DNA from: CAYTZH01 sp964442285
GTDB taxonomy: Bacteria; Myxococcota_A; UBA9160; JAFDET01
Assembly (NCBI GenBank): GCA_964442285.1
Contig: CAYTZH010000001.1
Coordinates: 124,001-188,000, forward strand
Direction: 5' to 3'
DNA: 64,000 nucleotides
In this document: positions 43,719-52,190 of the stretch, in pieces
Layout: every line of letters starts with the position of its first letter
How positions within the stretch are numbered: the first letter of the stretch is position 1
Made by a program: the position numbers and the translations under genes
Notes under the pieces: generated by a model
Database searches by the model: none
Told to the model about the DNA's origin: nothing
What the model saw: the letters and a program-made list of their open reading frames with translations, nothing else

Positions 43719-44879
43719 CTAGAGCGCGAAGGCGTGGCGGATCTTGCCCAGCAGGCTCTGCTGGCGCTGGATCTGGATCGTGCGGCGGTAGTCCTCGACC
43801 AGCTTCCCGGTCTCCGCGGGCCAGCCGCCCGCCAGGGCGTTCTTGCGGCCCTGCTCGCCGAAGCATTGGCGCTGGCTCGGATTCTCGATGAGCGAGCGCA
43901 CCGCCGCCACGGCCTCGTCCTGGCGCTCGGGGTCGTAGAGCAGGCCGTTCTCCCCGTGCTGCACCAGGTCCGGGATGCCGCCCGCGTGGGCGGCCACCAC
44001 GGAGCAGCCCGCGCTCATGGCCTCGAGGATCACGAAGCCGAGGGTCTCGGTGGTGGAGGGCATGACGAAGACGTCGGCGCTGGCGAAGGCCGTGGCGAGC
44101 TCCTCGCCGCGCAGGAAGCCGGTGAACTCGACCGCGTTGTCCGCGAAGACCCGCTCGAGCTGGGGCCGCCCCGGTCCGTCGCCCACCAGGGCCAGGCGGG
44201 CCTCGGGCAGGGCGTCGAGCACCCAGCCCAGGGTGTCCACCCGCTTCTCCGGCGCCAGTCGCCCCACGAAGAGCAGGATCGGGGCGTCCGGCTCGCCCCC
44301 GGAGAGCCGCTCGCGCATCTCTCGGCTGCGGCGCTTCGGGTGGAAGAGCTCCGTGTCCACGCCGCCGCGCCAGATGCCGACGTTGCGCACGCCGTGGCGC
44401 TCCATCTCGCGCTTGGTGAACTGCGAGGGGGTCAGGTTGCGGTGGGCGGCGTTGTGCACCCAGCGGATGAGGGGCCAGACGGCCGGCTCGGCCCAGGCCA
44501 GGCCGTATCCCTTCACGTAGCGGGGGAAGTCGGTGTGGTACGAGGCCACCACCGGGAGGCCCAGCGCCCGCGCCGTCACGATGCCCCAGATGCCCAGGGT
44601 CACCGGGCTGACCGCATGGACCACGTCGGGCCGGAAGCGCAGCAGCTCCCAGGAGATCCGCGGGTCCGGAGCGCACATCCGCAGCTCCGGGTACGGCGGG
44701 AAGGTCAGTCCGGGGATCCGGACCACCCGCACGCCGGGGAACTGGGCGACCGCCGTCTCCGGAGCGAGGAGCAGGACGTCGTGCCCCTCCTCCACCAGAC
44801 ACTCCAGCGTGTTGCGGAGCCGATTGGTGATCCCGTCGATCTTGGGCAGGAAGACTTCGGTGGTGAGTGCGATACGCAT
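43719..44879 (-). CDS. GT4-family glycosyltransferase
   Basis: GT-B fold glycosyltransferase of 386 residues. The N-terminal domain starts MRIALTTEVFLPKIDGITNR; the C-terminal domain has LLFVGRLAPEKRVDTLGW and the EX7E motif in TETLGFVILEAMSAG. The pattern HTDFPRY and the overall sequence resemble MgtA/SqdX/PimB-type glycolipid or mannosyl transferases. It has no membrane segment and would act at the inner face of the membrane. A TAAGGT box lies 9 bases before the ATG. It stands alone. Confidence 0.9.
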   Translation of the reverse strand: MRIALTTEVFLPKIDGITNRLRNTLECLVEEGHDVLLLAPETAVAQFPGVRVVRIPGLTFPPYPELRMCAPDPRISWELLRFRPDVVHAVSPVTLGIWGIVTARALGLPVVASYHTDFPRYVKGYGLAWAEPAVWPLIRWVHNAAHRNLTPSQFTKREMERHGVRNVGIWRGGVDTELFHPKRRSREMRERLSGGEPDAPILLFVGRLAPEKRVDTLGWVLDALPEARLALVGDGPGRPQLERVFADNAVEFTGFLRGEELATAFASADVFVMPSTTETLGFVILEAMSAGCSVVAAHAGGIPDLVQHGENGLLYDPERQDEAVAAVRSLIENPSQRQCFGEQGRKNALAGGWPAETGKLVEDYRRTIQIQRQQSLLGKIRHAFAL

Positions 44880-44888
44880 GTTCTGAAA

Positions 44889-44894
44889 ACCTTA
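44889..44894 (-). promoter_or_regulatory. Candidate -10 box of glycosyltransferase gene
   Basis: TAAGGT on the minus strand with 9 bases to the ATG and no ribosome site between, leaving a leader of about two bases at most. Confidence 0.35.
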
Positions 44895-45144
44895 GGAACG
44901 CATCGGCGATGGGGCGTTTCGGCCCTGTTGCACTTCTGCGAATCCTCCGCGACGGAGAAGTTTCGCGAAGGTCACGTCTGCGTTACGAACGGGTGTCGTC
45001 CTGGATCGGGGGCCGACGCGCACAGCGTAGCGCAGCCCCCGCGCCCCACCTGGCGCGCGCGCCCCGGATCTGCCGCCCCTTGGGGGCAGTTCGAGGCGCC
45101 GGCGTGACGGCGGAGTGGTATGATCGGGCCGACGGCGCACGGCT

Positions 45145-45170
45145 CCCCCCGCCGGGTCGCCGCCGGGGGG
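45145..45170 (+). promoter_or_regulatory. Hairpin that can sequester the ribosome site
   Basis: CCCCCC (45145-45150) can pair with GGGGGG (45165-45170), extended by one G-C pair. The G-run plus TAGG is the only ribosome-site-like sequence before the TTG start at 45175, so folding would hide it. Confidence 0.4.
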
Positions 45171-45174
45171 TAGG

Positions 45175-46569
45175 TTGTCGCTGTTCCTGATCCGCCACGC
45201 CAAGGCGGAGAAGCGGACCTCTTGGGACGGGCCGGAGCCGCTCCGGCCCCTCGCGCCGGTGGGGCTGCGCCAGGCCCAGGCGATCGCCCGGCATCTGCTG
45301 CCGCAGCGCCCGGCGCGGCTGCTCTCGAGCCCGCACCTGCGCTGCCGGCAGTCGCTGCAGCCGCTGGCGACCGCCATCGGCCTTCCCGTGGAGACCGACG
45401 AGCGACTCGCCGCCGGCGAGGATCCGGTCAAGGCGCTCGACCTCCTGGGCGACGCGGGCGAGGGCGTCGTGGTCTGCACCCACAACGCCATCGTGTGTGC
45501 CCTGGTGGAGGCGTTCGGCGACGCCGGGGGCCGCCTCGACGGCCCGGTCGAGTGCGACAAGGGCGGCGTCTGGGAGCTGCGGGACGGCCGCGCGGTCTAC
45601 GGGCTGCCGCCCAGTCCCGGCGAGGGCGGAGACGACGGAGACGTGCGCCTGGGCGTGCTGGACCTCGGCAGCACCTCCTTCCACCTGCTCGTCTCCGACG
45701 CGACGCCGGCCGGCCGGCTGACCCCCGTGTTCCGGGAGCGCGAGATGCTGCGCCTGGGCGCCCTCATCAGCGACGCGCGCAGCATCCCCGAGGACGTCTG
45801 CGAGCGCGCCGTGGAGAGCGCCCGACACCTGCGCTCCCGCGCCCGCGCCGCCGGGGTGGACCGCTTCCTGGCGGTGGGCACGGCCGCCCTGCGCGACGCC
45901 CGGAACGGCGCCGCCCTCACGGCCCGGCTCGAGGCCGTGCTCGGGGAGCCCGTCCGCATCCTCGACGGAGAGCAGGAGGCGCGCCTGACCTTCGCGGCCT
46001 TCCGGCGCCGCGTGCTCCTCCCGCCCGGCTACACCCTGGGCGCCGATCTCGGAGGCGGGAGCCTGGAGCTCGCCGTTGGCGACGAGGACGGGGTGGCCTG
46101 GGAGGCGACGCTGGCCCTCGGCGTGGCCCGCCTCCACAACGAGCTCGTGAAGCAGGATCCCATGCGCAAGCGCGAGGTCCGGCAGGTGCGCGCGCGGGTG
46201 TCCCGCCTGCTGGCGCCCTGCATAGAGCCGATCGCGGCCCGCAGCCCCGCGGCCTGCATCGCCACCGGCGGCACCGCCCGGGCACTGGGCCGTCTGGTCG
46301 TGGCCCGCCGCGCGCTGCGCCCCCACCTCTCCGTCAACGGTCTCGAGATCACCACCGACGAGCTGGAGGAGCTGGCAAACGTGCTGGTCCGCTCGAGCCA
46401 CGACGAGCGCCTGCGCATGGCCGGCATGCGCAAGCAGCGGGCCGACCTGCTTCCGACGGGCGCCCTGGTGCTCGCCACCCTGGCCGCGGCGCTCGACCTG
46501 CCGGGCTATACGCTCTCGGACTGGGGGCTGCGCGAGGGCGTGGCCCTGGACGCGCTCGGCATCCACTGA
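45175..46569 (+). CDS. SixA histidine phosphatase - Ppx/GppA fusion
   Basis: Fusion of 464 residues. Residues 1-150 form a SixA-like histidine phosphatase with the LIRHAK motif (His8) and VVCTHNAIV carrying the second His. Residues 157-464 are an Ppx/GppA exopolyphosphatase domain in the actin fold: VLDLGSTSFHLLV, VGTAALRDARNG, GADLGGGSLELAV and CIATGGTARAL. Substrates would be protein phosphohistidine or a small phosphoester for the first part and polyphosphate or pppGpp for the second. The TTG start is set by the N-terminal RHAK domain. The stop codon abuts that of the convergent RND gene. Confidence 0.9.
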   Translation: MSLFLIRHAKAEKRTSWDGPEPLRPLAPVGLRQAQAIARHLLPQRPARLLSSPHLRCRQSLQPLATAIGLPVETDERLAAGEDPVKALDLLGDAGEGVVVCTHNAIVCALVEAFGDAGGRLDGPVECDKGGVWELRDGRAVYGLPPSPGEGGDDGDVRLGVLDLGSTSFHLLVSDATPAGRLTPVFREREMLRLGALISDARSIPEDVCERAVESARHLRSRARAAGVDRFLAVGTAALRDARNGAALTARLEAVLGEPVRILDGEQEARLTFAAFRRRVLLPPGYTLGADLGGGSLELAVGDEDGVAWEATLALGVARLHNELVKQDPMRKREVRQVRARVSRLLAPCIEPIAARSPAACIATGGTARALGRLVVARRALRPHLSVNGLEITTDELEELANVLVRSSHDERLRMAGMRKQRADLLPTGALVLATLAAALDLPGYTLSDWGLREGVALDALGIH

Positions 46570-49500
46570 TCAGCGCGCTGGCGTGAGTCGCTCCATCACG
46601 GTCTGCAGCCAGCCCGCCGCGCGGGGGCGCGCGGAGGCCTGTCGCGCGAAGGCGCGCAGGTCGTCGGCGAGGGCGACCAGGACCGGCACCAGGATCAGGG
46701 TCGTCAGGGTCGAGAGGGCCAGCCCCCAGCCCAGGGCCAGGGACATGGGGCTCACCACGGCGTCGTAGCCGCCGAGTCCGTAGGCCGTGGGCAGCACGCC
46801 ACCCAGGGTGGTCAGCGTGGTCACGAGGATCGGGCGCAGGCGCTCGACCACGGCGTCCACCAGGGCCCCGGCGCGGGCCGTGGGGTCCGGACCGGCGTCC
46901 GCGCGGTGGCGCCGGATGGCGTCGACCATCAGGATCGAGGCGTTCACCACCACCCCGGTGAGTCCGATGGTGCCCACCATCGCGAGCAGCGAGAGGGGCT
47001 TGCCATGGGCGAAGAAGGTGACGGCCACCCAGATGCCGGCGAAGGGCACCACGGACACGACCAGCAGGGCCTCGATGAGACTGCCGAGCATGGCGGCGAT
47101 CACCAGGGTGATGCCGCAGACCGCGAAGGCGAGGGCCAGCTTCAGGTCGCCGGTGGCGTCGTCGGTCTCGGTCGCCTCGCCCCCGCTGTAGACGCGCAGG
47201 CCCGGGACGCCGCCGAAGCGCGGAACCAGCTGGGCATCGATGCGCCGGGCCATGCTCACGGCCGTGTGCTCGCTCCCCGGGACGAAGCTCGCCACCACCG
47301 TCGCCGTACGGTGTCCATCCCGGTGGTGGATCTCCGAGAGACCGGGCTGGTCCGCCGGCCGCACCACGTCGCGCAGGCGCACGAGGTCGCCGCTGCGGGA
47401 CCGCACCGGCACCTCGAGGAGCGAGGCCAGGTCGCGTCGTGCCGAGGGGTCGAAGAGCACCCGGATGCCGGTGGTCTCGTCGAGGTCGCGGTGCTCGGAG
47501 ACCCGGATGCCGTGGAAGGCCGCCGCCAGGGTGCGACCCACGTCGGTGGCGTCGAGGCCGCGCAGGGCGAGCCGCTCGTAGTCCAGGTTGAGGTCGAGCT
47601 GGGGGGTGCCCGGACGCTCGTCCACGTCCACGTTGGTGATGCCTTCGATGTCCCGCAGCCATCCGGCCACCTCCGCGGCCGCCATGCGCCGCACCCCGTC
47701 CTCGTCGCTCTCCACGTGCACGGTGACGGGCATGCCGATCGCCGGCCCGATCCGCTCGGCCTCGTAGACGATCTTCACGCCCTCCGGCACCACCAGCCGC
47801 TCCTCGAGCACCTGGATCCACTCCGCGCAGGTGCGCTCGCGGTCTTCGTTGCGGAAGAGTGCGCTCACCACGGCCTCGTTCTCGCTGGAGCCCCGCTCCC
47901 GCGACACCAGCCGGTCCGTCTCGCCGTGGCCGATCCGGCCCGTGACCGCGAGCAGGTCCGGGGCGAGGAGCGCCGGCAGCTGTCGCTCGAGGTTCGTCAC
48001 CATGGCTTCGGTGCGCTCCAGGGGCGTGCCGAGGGGCAGGGTGACCTTCATGTACACCGCGTCGGCGTCGTCCTGGGGGAAGATCACGAAGCCCACCCGC
48101 GGCAGCAGTCCGAGGGAGATCGCCAGGAACAGGCCCAGGGCCCCGAGGGCGATGCGCCCTCGCTGGCGAAGAGCGGCGCACAGCAGGGTTCGGTAGCGCG
48201 CCTCCAGCCGCAGCACGAAGGCGCGCTTGGGCACGGGCGCGCGACTGCCCGAGCCGCTCAGGTGGGCCGGCAGGATGAGGAACGACTCGAACAGCGAGAA
48301 GACCAGCGCGAGGATCACCACGGCCGGGATGTTCCAGGCCACCCGGCCGGCGATCCCGCCGATGGCCCACATGGGCAGGAACGCCAGCACGGTCGTGACG
48401 GCGGCCGCGATCACCGGACGAGCCACCTCGGCCGCGCCCCGGGCCGCGGCCTCCTCGGGATCGAAGCCCTCCTGACGCCGGGCGACGATGCGTTCCGCCA
48501 CCACCACGGCGTCGTCGACGAGCATACCCAGCACCACCACGAAGCCCGCGAGCGACACGATGTTCAGGGTCATGCCGATGCGCGGGATCATCACCAGGAT
48601 GCCCAGGAAGACGAAGGGGATGCCGACCATCACCCACAGCGCGGCCGAGGGCGTGAGGAAGGTGAAGAGGATGGCTACCACCAGCACGGCGCCGATGGTG
48701 CCGTTGCTGAGCATGAGGCTCAGGCGGTTGCGCGTCTCGAAGGACTCGTCGTTGACGAGCGCGTAGTCGACGCCCTCGGGCAGCGGCGTGGTCTCGAGGG
48801 CCGCGCGCACGGCGTCGACGGTGTTCAGGATGTCGGCGGACTGGCGCTTGCGGACCACCAGGGACACGCCCGGCTCGCCGTTGGTGTGGGCCAGCAGGCC
48901 GGTGTCCTCGTAGGCCGACTCGATGCGCGCGACGTCCGCCACGCGCACGGCGCCGCCCTCGGCCCGGAAGCGCAGGATCACGTCGCCGACGTGCTCGGGC
49001 TGCGAGAGTCGGCTCCAGAGCACCACCTGGCGTCGCGCGTCGGCGGTCTCCAGGAGGCCTCCGGTGCTCGACACGTCCCGCCGCTCGATGGCGTCCATGA
49101 CGTCGCCGAGGGCGACTCCGAGCCCGCGCGCGCGCACGGGGTCGAGGAGCACCCGCACCTCGGGATCCTGCAGCCCCACCTCGATCACCTGGGCGACGCC
49201 CTCCACGGGGCGCAGGCGGCGCGTGATCCGCTGGGCGGCCTCGCGCACGGCGTCGATGGGTCCGGAGAGGGCGATCTCGAGCACCGGCATCTTGCCGGGA
49301 TTCACCCGCTTGACCCGGGGCTTGTCCTCCATCTCCGGCGGGAAGTCCGTCACCGCGTCGATGGCGTCCCGCACGTCCTGCTCGGCGTCGCGGATCTGCG
49401 CTTCGTCGTAGTCGTCGTAGAGCTCGATCGTGGTGGTCGAGTGATGGTCGGTCACGACCGTGTGGTAGGTCTTGATGCCATCGATCTCGTCGATGGCCTC

Positions 49501-49707
49501 CTCGAGCGGGATCGTCACCTTGGTCTCGACGTCGCGGACGGACGCGCCCTGGAGCGCCGCGTCCACGATGAGCAGGGGCATCGCCACGTTGGGCATGCCC
49601 TCGCGGGCCGTCCGGCTGGCGGTCGCCCAGCCGAGGGCCACCACCGTGCCGACCATGATGTGGACGACGAGGTGGCGGCGGACGAAGAATCGGATCAGTC
49701 CGTCCAC
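46570..49707 (-). CDS. RND efflux pump permease (AcrB/HAE1-like)
   Basis: RND permease of 1045 residues with 12 membrane helices and two large periplasmic loops. The N-terminal helix (LIRFFVRRHLVVHIMVG) and PLEEAIDEIDGIKTYHT porter segment are typical. The proton relay in helix 4 is seen as VLGMLVDDAVVVAERIV near residue 395. Drugs, lipids or solvents are possible substrates. The GTG start overlaps the adaptor gene by 13 bases. No outer-membrane TolC protein is in the operon. The terminal TGA directly faces the TGA of the convergent gene (TGATCA). Confidence 0.93.
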   Translation of the reverse strand: MDGLIRFFVRRHLVVHIMVGTVVALGWATASRTAREGMPNVAMPLLIVDAALQGASVRDVETKVTIPLEEAIDEIDGIKTYHTVVTDHHSTTTIELYDDYDEAQIRDAEQDVRDAIDAVTDFPPEMEDKPRVKRVNPGKMPVLEIALSGPIDAVREAAQRITRRLRPVEGVAQVIEVGLQDPEVRVLLDPVRARGLGVALGDVMDAIERRDVSSTGGLLETADARRQVVLWSRLSQPEHVGDVILRFRAEGGAVRVADVARIESAYEDTGLLAHTNGEPGVSLVVRKRQSADILNTVDAVRAALETTPLPEGVDYALVNDESFETRNRLSLMLSNGTIGAVLVVAILFTFLTPSAALWVMVGIPFVFLGILVMIPRIGMTLNIVSLAGFVVVLGMLVDDAVVVAERIVARRQEGFDPEEAAARGAAEVARPVIAAAVTTVLAFLPMWAIGGIAGRVAWNIPAVVILALVFSLFESFLILPAHLSGSGSRAPVPKRAFVLRLEARYRTLLCAALRQRGRIALGALGLFLAISLGLLPRVGFVIFPQDDADAVYMKVTLPLGTPLERTEAMVTNLERQLPALLAPDLLAVTGRIGHGETDRLVSRERGSSENEAVVSALFRNEDRERTCAEWIQVLEERLVVPEGVKIVYEAERIGPAIGMPVTVHVESDEDGVRRMAAAEVAGWLRDIEGITNVDVDERPGTPQLDLNLDYERLALRGLDATDVGRTLAAAFHGIRVSEHRDLDETTGIRVLFDPSARRDLASLLEVPVRSRSGDLVRLRDVVRPADQPGLSEIHHRDGHRTATVVASFVPGSEHTAVSMARRIDAQLVPRFGGVPGLRVYSGGEATETDDATGDLKLALAFAVCGITLVIAAMLGSLIEALLVVSVVPFAGIWVAVTFFAHGKPLSLLAMVGTIGLTGVVVNASILMVDAIRRHRADAGPDPTARAGALVDAVVERLRPILVTTLTTLGGVLPTAYGLGGYDAVVSPMSLALGWGLALSTLTTLILVPVLVALADDLRAFARQASARPRAAGWLQTVMERLTPAR

Positions 49708-50867
49708 GCCTTGGCCGGGAGCGAGGGACGGTCCACGGCCACCCGCGCGCCGTCGCGCAGGGCGAAGAGGCCGTCGATCACGACCTCCTCGCCGTCCTGG
49801 AGGCCGGCGATGACCTCCACGCGCTCACTGCCCTGGGCCCCGGTTCGCACGCTGCGCACGCCGACCCGCGGTCCCTGGGGCGTCCGCTCCACCACGAACA
49901 CCGCGGACTGGCCCTCGTGGCGGATCAGGGCGGAGCGCGGCACGACGATCTTCCGCATGCCGCCGCCGGAGGGGAAGCGCACGTCGGCGACCATGCCCTC
50001 GCGGAGGCTGCCGGTGACGTTGTCGACCCAGATCTCCACCGGGTAGGTGCCGGTGGCCGCGTCGGCCACGTAGCCGACGCTGTGCACCTCGGCATCGACG
50101 ATCTGGCCGCCGAGGTCGCCGAAGACGATCCGCGCCGGGCTCCCGGGCCCGAGCCGCGCCGCCTCCGCCCCGGTGACGCCCGCGCGCACCCGCGCCTTGG
50201 AGAGGTCCACCACCACGGCGATCGGCGTGCCGGGTGCCACCCGGTCGCCCACGTTCACGGTCACGCTCTCCACGCTGCCCGCGAAGGGCGCTCGCACCGT
50301 GGCGTCGGCGCGGTTGCGGCGCGAGCGGGTCAGCGCCACGTCGGCGAGCTGCACGGCCCGACTCGCGCGCTCGACGGCGAAGCGCAGGGCGTCGTGGCGG
50401 CTCTCGCTGATGGCGTTCTCCGCGGCGAGGCGCTCGCCGCGCTCCAGGTTCCGCTCCGCCTCGCGCAGGTCCACCTGGGCCGCGAGCAGCGCGGCCTGGG
50501 TCTCGGCCTCGAGCAGGGCCAGGCGGGTCTCGTCGAGCCGGACCAGGGGCTGGCCGGCCTCGGCCCCGTCGCCGGGCTCCACGGAGCGGTCCACGACCCG
50601 CCCCGCGACCTCGGCCGCGACCGTCGCCCGACGGAAGGCGCTCACCAGGCCGGCGGCCGGCATGGTCTGGCGGATGTTCCCCTCCCGGGCCACGGCCACC
50701 CGGACGCGCATGGCGGTCTGGAGCGGCTCCGGCGTCTGCCGCAGGGCGGCCCGAGCCTCTTCGGCGTGGGCCGCGCCGGGCTCGCGACCCGGGGTCGGGC
50801 CGTACGCGAGCAGCGGGATTCCGACGACGAGGAGCGCACACAGCGCGAGGAGGGGCATGCGTCGCAT
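49695..50867 (-). CDS. RND periplasmic adaptor (MFP/HlyD family)
   Basis: Membrane-fusion protein of 390 residues. The N-terminal hydrophobic segment (RRMPLLALCALLVVGIPLL) is a signal or anchor. Lipoyl halves (VAGRVVDRSVEPGDGAEAGQPLV and ATVRAPFAGSVESVTVNVGD) flank a coiled-coil hairpin; beta-barrel and membrane-proximal domains follow. I start at ATG 50867, directly before the signal; the frame is open further upstream to 50930. Its end overlaps the permease gene, so both form one operon. Confidence 0.9.
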   Translation of the reverse strand: MRRMPLLALCALLVVGIPLLAYGPTPGREPGAAHAEEARAALRQTPEPLQTAMRVRVAVAREGNIRQTMPAAGLVSAFRRATVAAEVAGRVVDRSVEPGDGAEAGQPLVRLDETRLALLEAETQAALLAAQVDLREAERNLERGERLAAENAISESRHDALRFAVERASRAVQLADVALTRSRRNRADATVRAPFAGSVESVTVNVGDRVAPGTPIAVVVDLSKARVRAGVTGAEAARLGPGSPARIVFGDLGGQIVDAEVHSVGYVADAATGTYPVEIWVDNVTGSLREGMVADVRFPSGGGMRKIVVPRSALIRHEGQSAVFVVERTPQGPRVGVRSVRTGAQGSERVEVIAGLQDGEEVVIDGLFALRDGARVAVDRPSLPAKAWTD

Positions 50868-50930
50868 GCCGCCCGTTTCGGTCGGTCGCACGCCGGAGCT
50901 TAGCCGTCCGACGCCGATCGAGTGTCGCAA

Positions 50931-51725
50931 TCAATCGGCAAAACGTGTGTAGATCTGGTCGAGGACGGGGTGCAGACGGATGAAGACGTCGAGCAGCTCC
51001 GGGTCGAAGTGCTTGGGTTCGGTGCGCCCGTCGCCCTCGGTCATGATCGACACCACGCGAGCGTGCCCGAAGGCGGGCTTGTAGTGCCGAGGGCTGCGCA
51101 GGGCGTCGTAGACGTCGACCAGCATCACCACCCGGCCCGAGAAGGGGATGGTCTTCCCCGCGACACCCCGCGGATAGCCGCTGCCGTCCCAGCACTCGTG
51201 GTGGTGCAGCGCGACCTGTCGGGCGGTCTCGATCAGCGGTGAGGCCGAGCCCTTGAGCAGGCTCGCCCCGATCGCCGGATGCCGCCGCATCTGGCGCCAC
51301 TCCTCGTCGTCCAGGGGGCCGGGCTTTCGCAGCACCGCATCCGGAATGCCGATCTTTCCCACGTCGTGCATGGGCGCGGCGCGGCTGATCAGGCTCGTCT
51401 CCTGCTCCGACGCACCCGCCTCCCGGGCGAGGATCCGCGCGTAGTGGGCCAGCCGAAGCAGGTGGTTGCCCGTCTCCAGGTCCTTGTACTGGGACGCGCG
51501 GGTGAGGCGCTCGATGGTGTCGAGGTGGGCCTTCTCGAGCTGCTCGGCGCGGTGCCGCTCCGCCTGCAGGGCCGCCTTCAGATCCTGGGCGTAGGCCTGC
51601 AGCTGGTGGTGGGCGGCGCGCTCGCGGGCCGCGGTCTCGTTGAGGTCGCGCGCGTAGCGGAGGAGCTGCTCGTGGCTCCGGTCCAGCGCCTGCGCGAGCT
51701 CGTCGCGCTGTGCGTCGTCGCCCAC
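50931..51725 (-). CDS. HD-GYP cyclic-di-GMP phosphodiesterase
   Basis: Protein of 264 residues: an N-terminal coiled coil (about 1-80) and an HD-GYP domain (about 85-264) that degrades c-di-GMP. The HD pair is in APMHDVGKIGIPDAVL (near 120), HHHECWDGSGYPRG carries the GYP motif (near 182), and LVDVYDALRSPRHYK completes the site. Most HD-GYP proteins carry their receiver on the same chain; here a separate receiver gene ends 2 bases upstream, so a REC-HD-GYP gene seems split. The GTG start is set by that spacing. Confidence 0.92.
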   Translation of the reverse strand: MGDDAQRDELAQALDRSHEQLLRYARDLNETAARERAAHHQLQAYAQDLKAALQAERHRAEQLEKAHLDTIERLTRASQYKDLETGNHLLRLAHYARILAREAGASEQETSLISRAAPMHDVGKIGIPDAVLRKPGPLDDEEWRQMRRHPAIGASLLKGSASPLIETARQVALHHHECWDGSGYPRGVAGKTIPFSGRVVMLVDVYDALRSPRHYKPAFGHARVVSIMTEGDGRTEPKHFDPELLDVFIRLHPVLDQIYTRFAD

Positions 51726-51727
51726 CC

Positions 51728-52090
51728 TCAGCCCAGCGCGGCTTCCACGTACCGCAGCAGCTCGATGGGGCTGAAGGGCTTCACCAGGTAGGCCACGACC
51801 CCGAGGATCCGCCCGACCTCCTGGTCCTCGGCCCGGCCGCGGGCCGTGAGCATGATGACGGGGATCGCCCGGGTCTCCGGGCCTTCCCGGAGCCGGGTGG
51901 CCACCTGGGCACCGCTGAGCCCCGGCATCATCCAGTCCAGGATCACCAGGTCCGGCTGCTCCTTCCGCGCCGTCTCCAGCCCCGCCTCCCCGTCGCACGC
52001 CTCGAGGATCTCGTACTGGGGGTGCTCGAGGGTGGTTCGCACGAGCAGGCGCAGGTTCGCTTCGTCGTCGATGACCAGGATTCGTCTCAC
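51728..52090 (-). CDS. Stand-alone response-regulator receiver
   Basis: Single receiver domain of 120 residues. The acidic pair is IDDE (residues 8-9), the acceptor is Asp52 in ILDWMMPGLSG, Thr is in VIMLTARG and Lys in YLVKPFSP. The GTG at 52090 fits the fold exactly. It precedes the HD-GYP gene by 2 bases and is divergent from a PAS histidine kinase, which is the likely phosphodonor. It probably controls the phosphodiesterase by protein contact. Confidence 0.93.
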   Translation of the reverse strand: MRRILVIDDEANLRLLVRTTLEHPQYEILEACDGEAGLETARKEQPDLVILDWMMPGLSGAQVATRLREGPETRAIPVIMLTARGRAEDQEVGRILGVVAYLVKPFSPIELLRYVEAALG

Positions 52091-52129
52091 CGTGCCGCTC
52101 CCCGATCCGGGTTTCGGCTGCTCGCCGCG

Positions 52130-52165
52130 GGCCCTGAATCGGGGTTTGCCCCGATCCAGGGGGCC
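52130..52165. other. Long hairpin in divergent receiver/kinase spacer
   Basis: An inner perfect stem ATCGGGG-TTTG-CCCCGAT (52138-52155) is extended by GGCCCTG on the left and CAGGGGGCC on the right, with small bulges. It lies in the 100-base space between the divergent receiver and kinase genes, within the likely leader of one or both. Confidence 0.5.
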
Positions 52166-52190
52166 ATCGCCGCCTCCGATGCGGGTAGCG

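Larger units (their letters stand above)
44880..45174. other. 295-base intergenic region between glycosyltransferase and SixA-Ppx genes
   Basis: This is the largest gap in the window. The left end holds a TAAGGT box (44889-44894, minus strand) for the glycosyltransferase. Further right is a hairpin formed by CTGCC/GGCAG around CCCCTTGGGG (near 45070-45090), a TATGAT box at 45119-45124 that could serve the downstream gene, and a C/G-run hairpin over the ribosome site. No small ORF or RNA gene was recognised. Confidence 0.4.

Noticed and set aside
46570..49707. Heavy-metal (CusA-type) assignment of the first RND pump
   Set aside because: The characteristic Met cluster of CusA was not seen; HAE/AcrB-type is the safer call.
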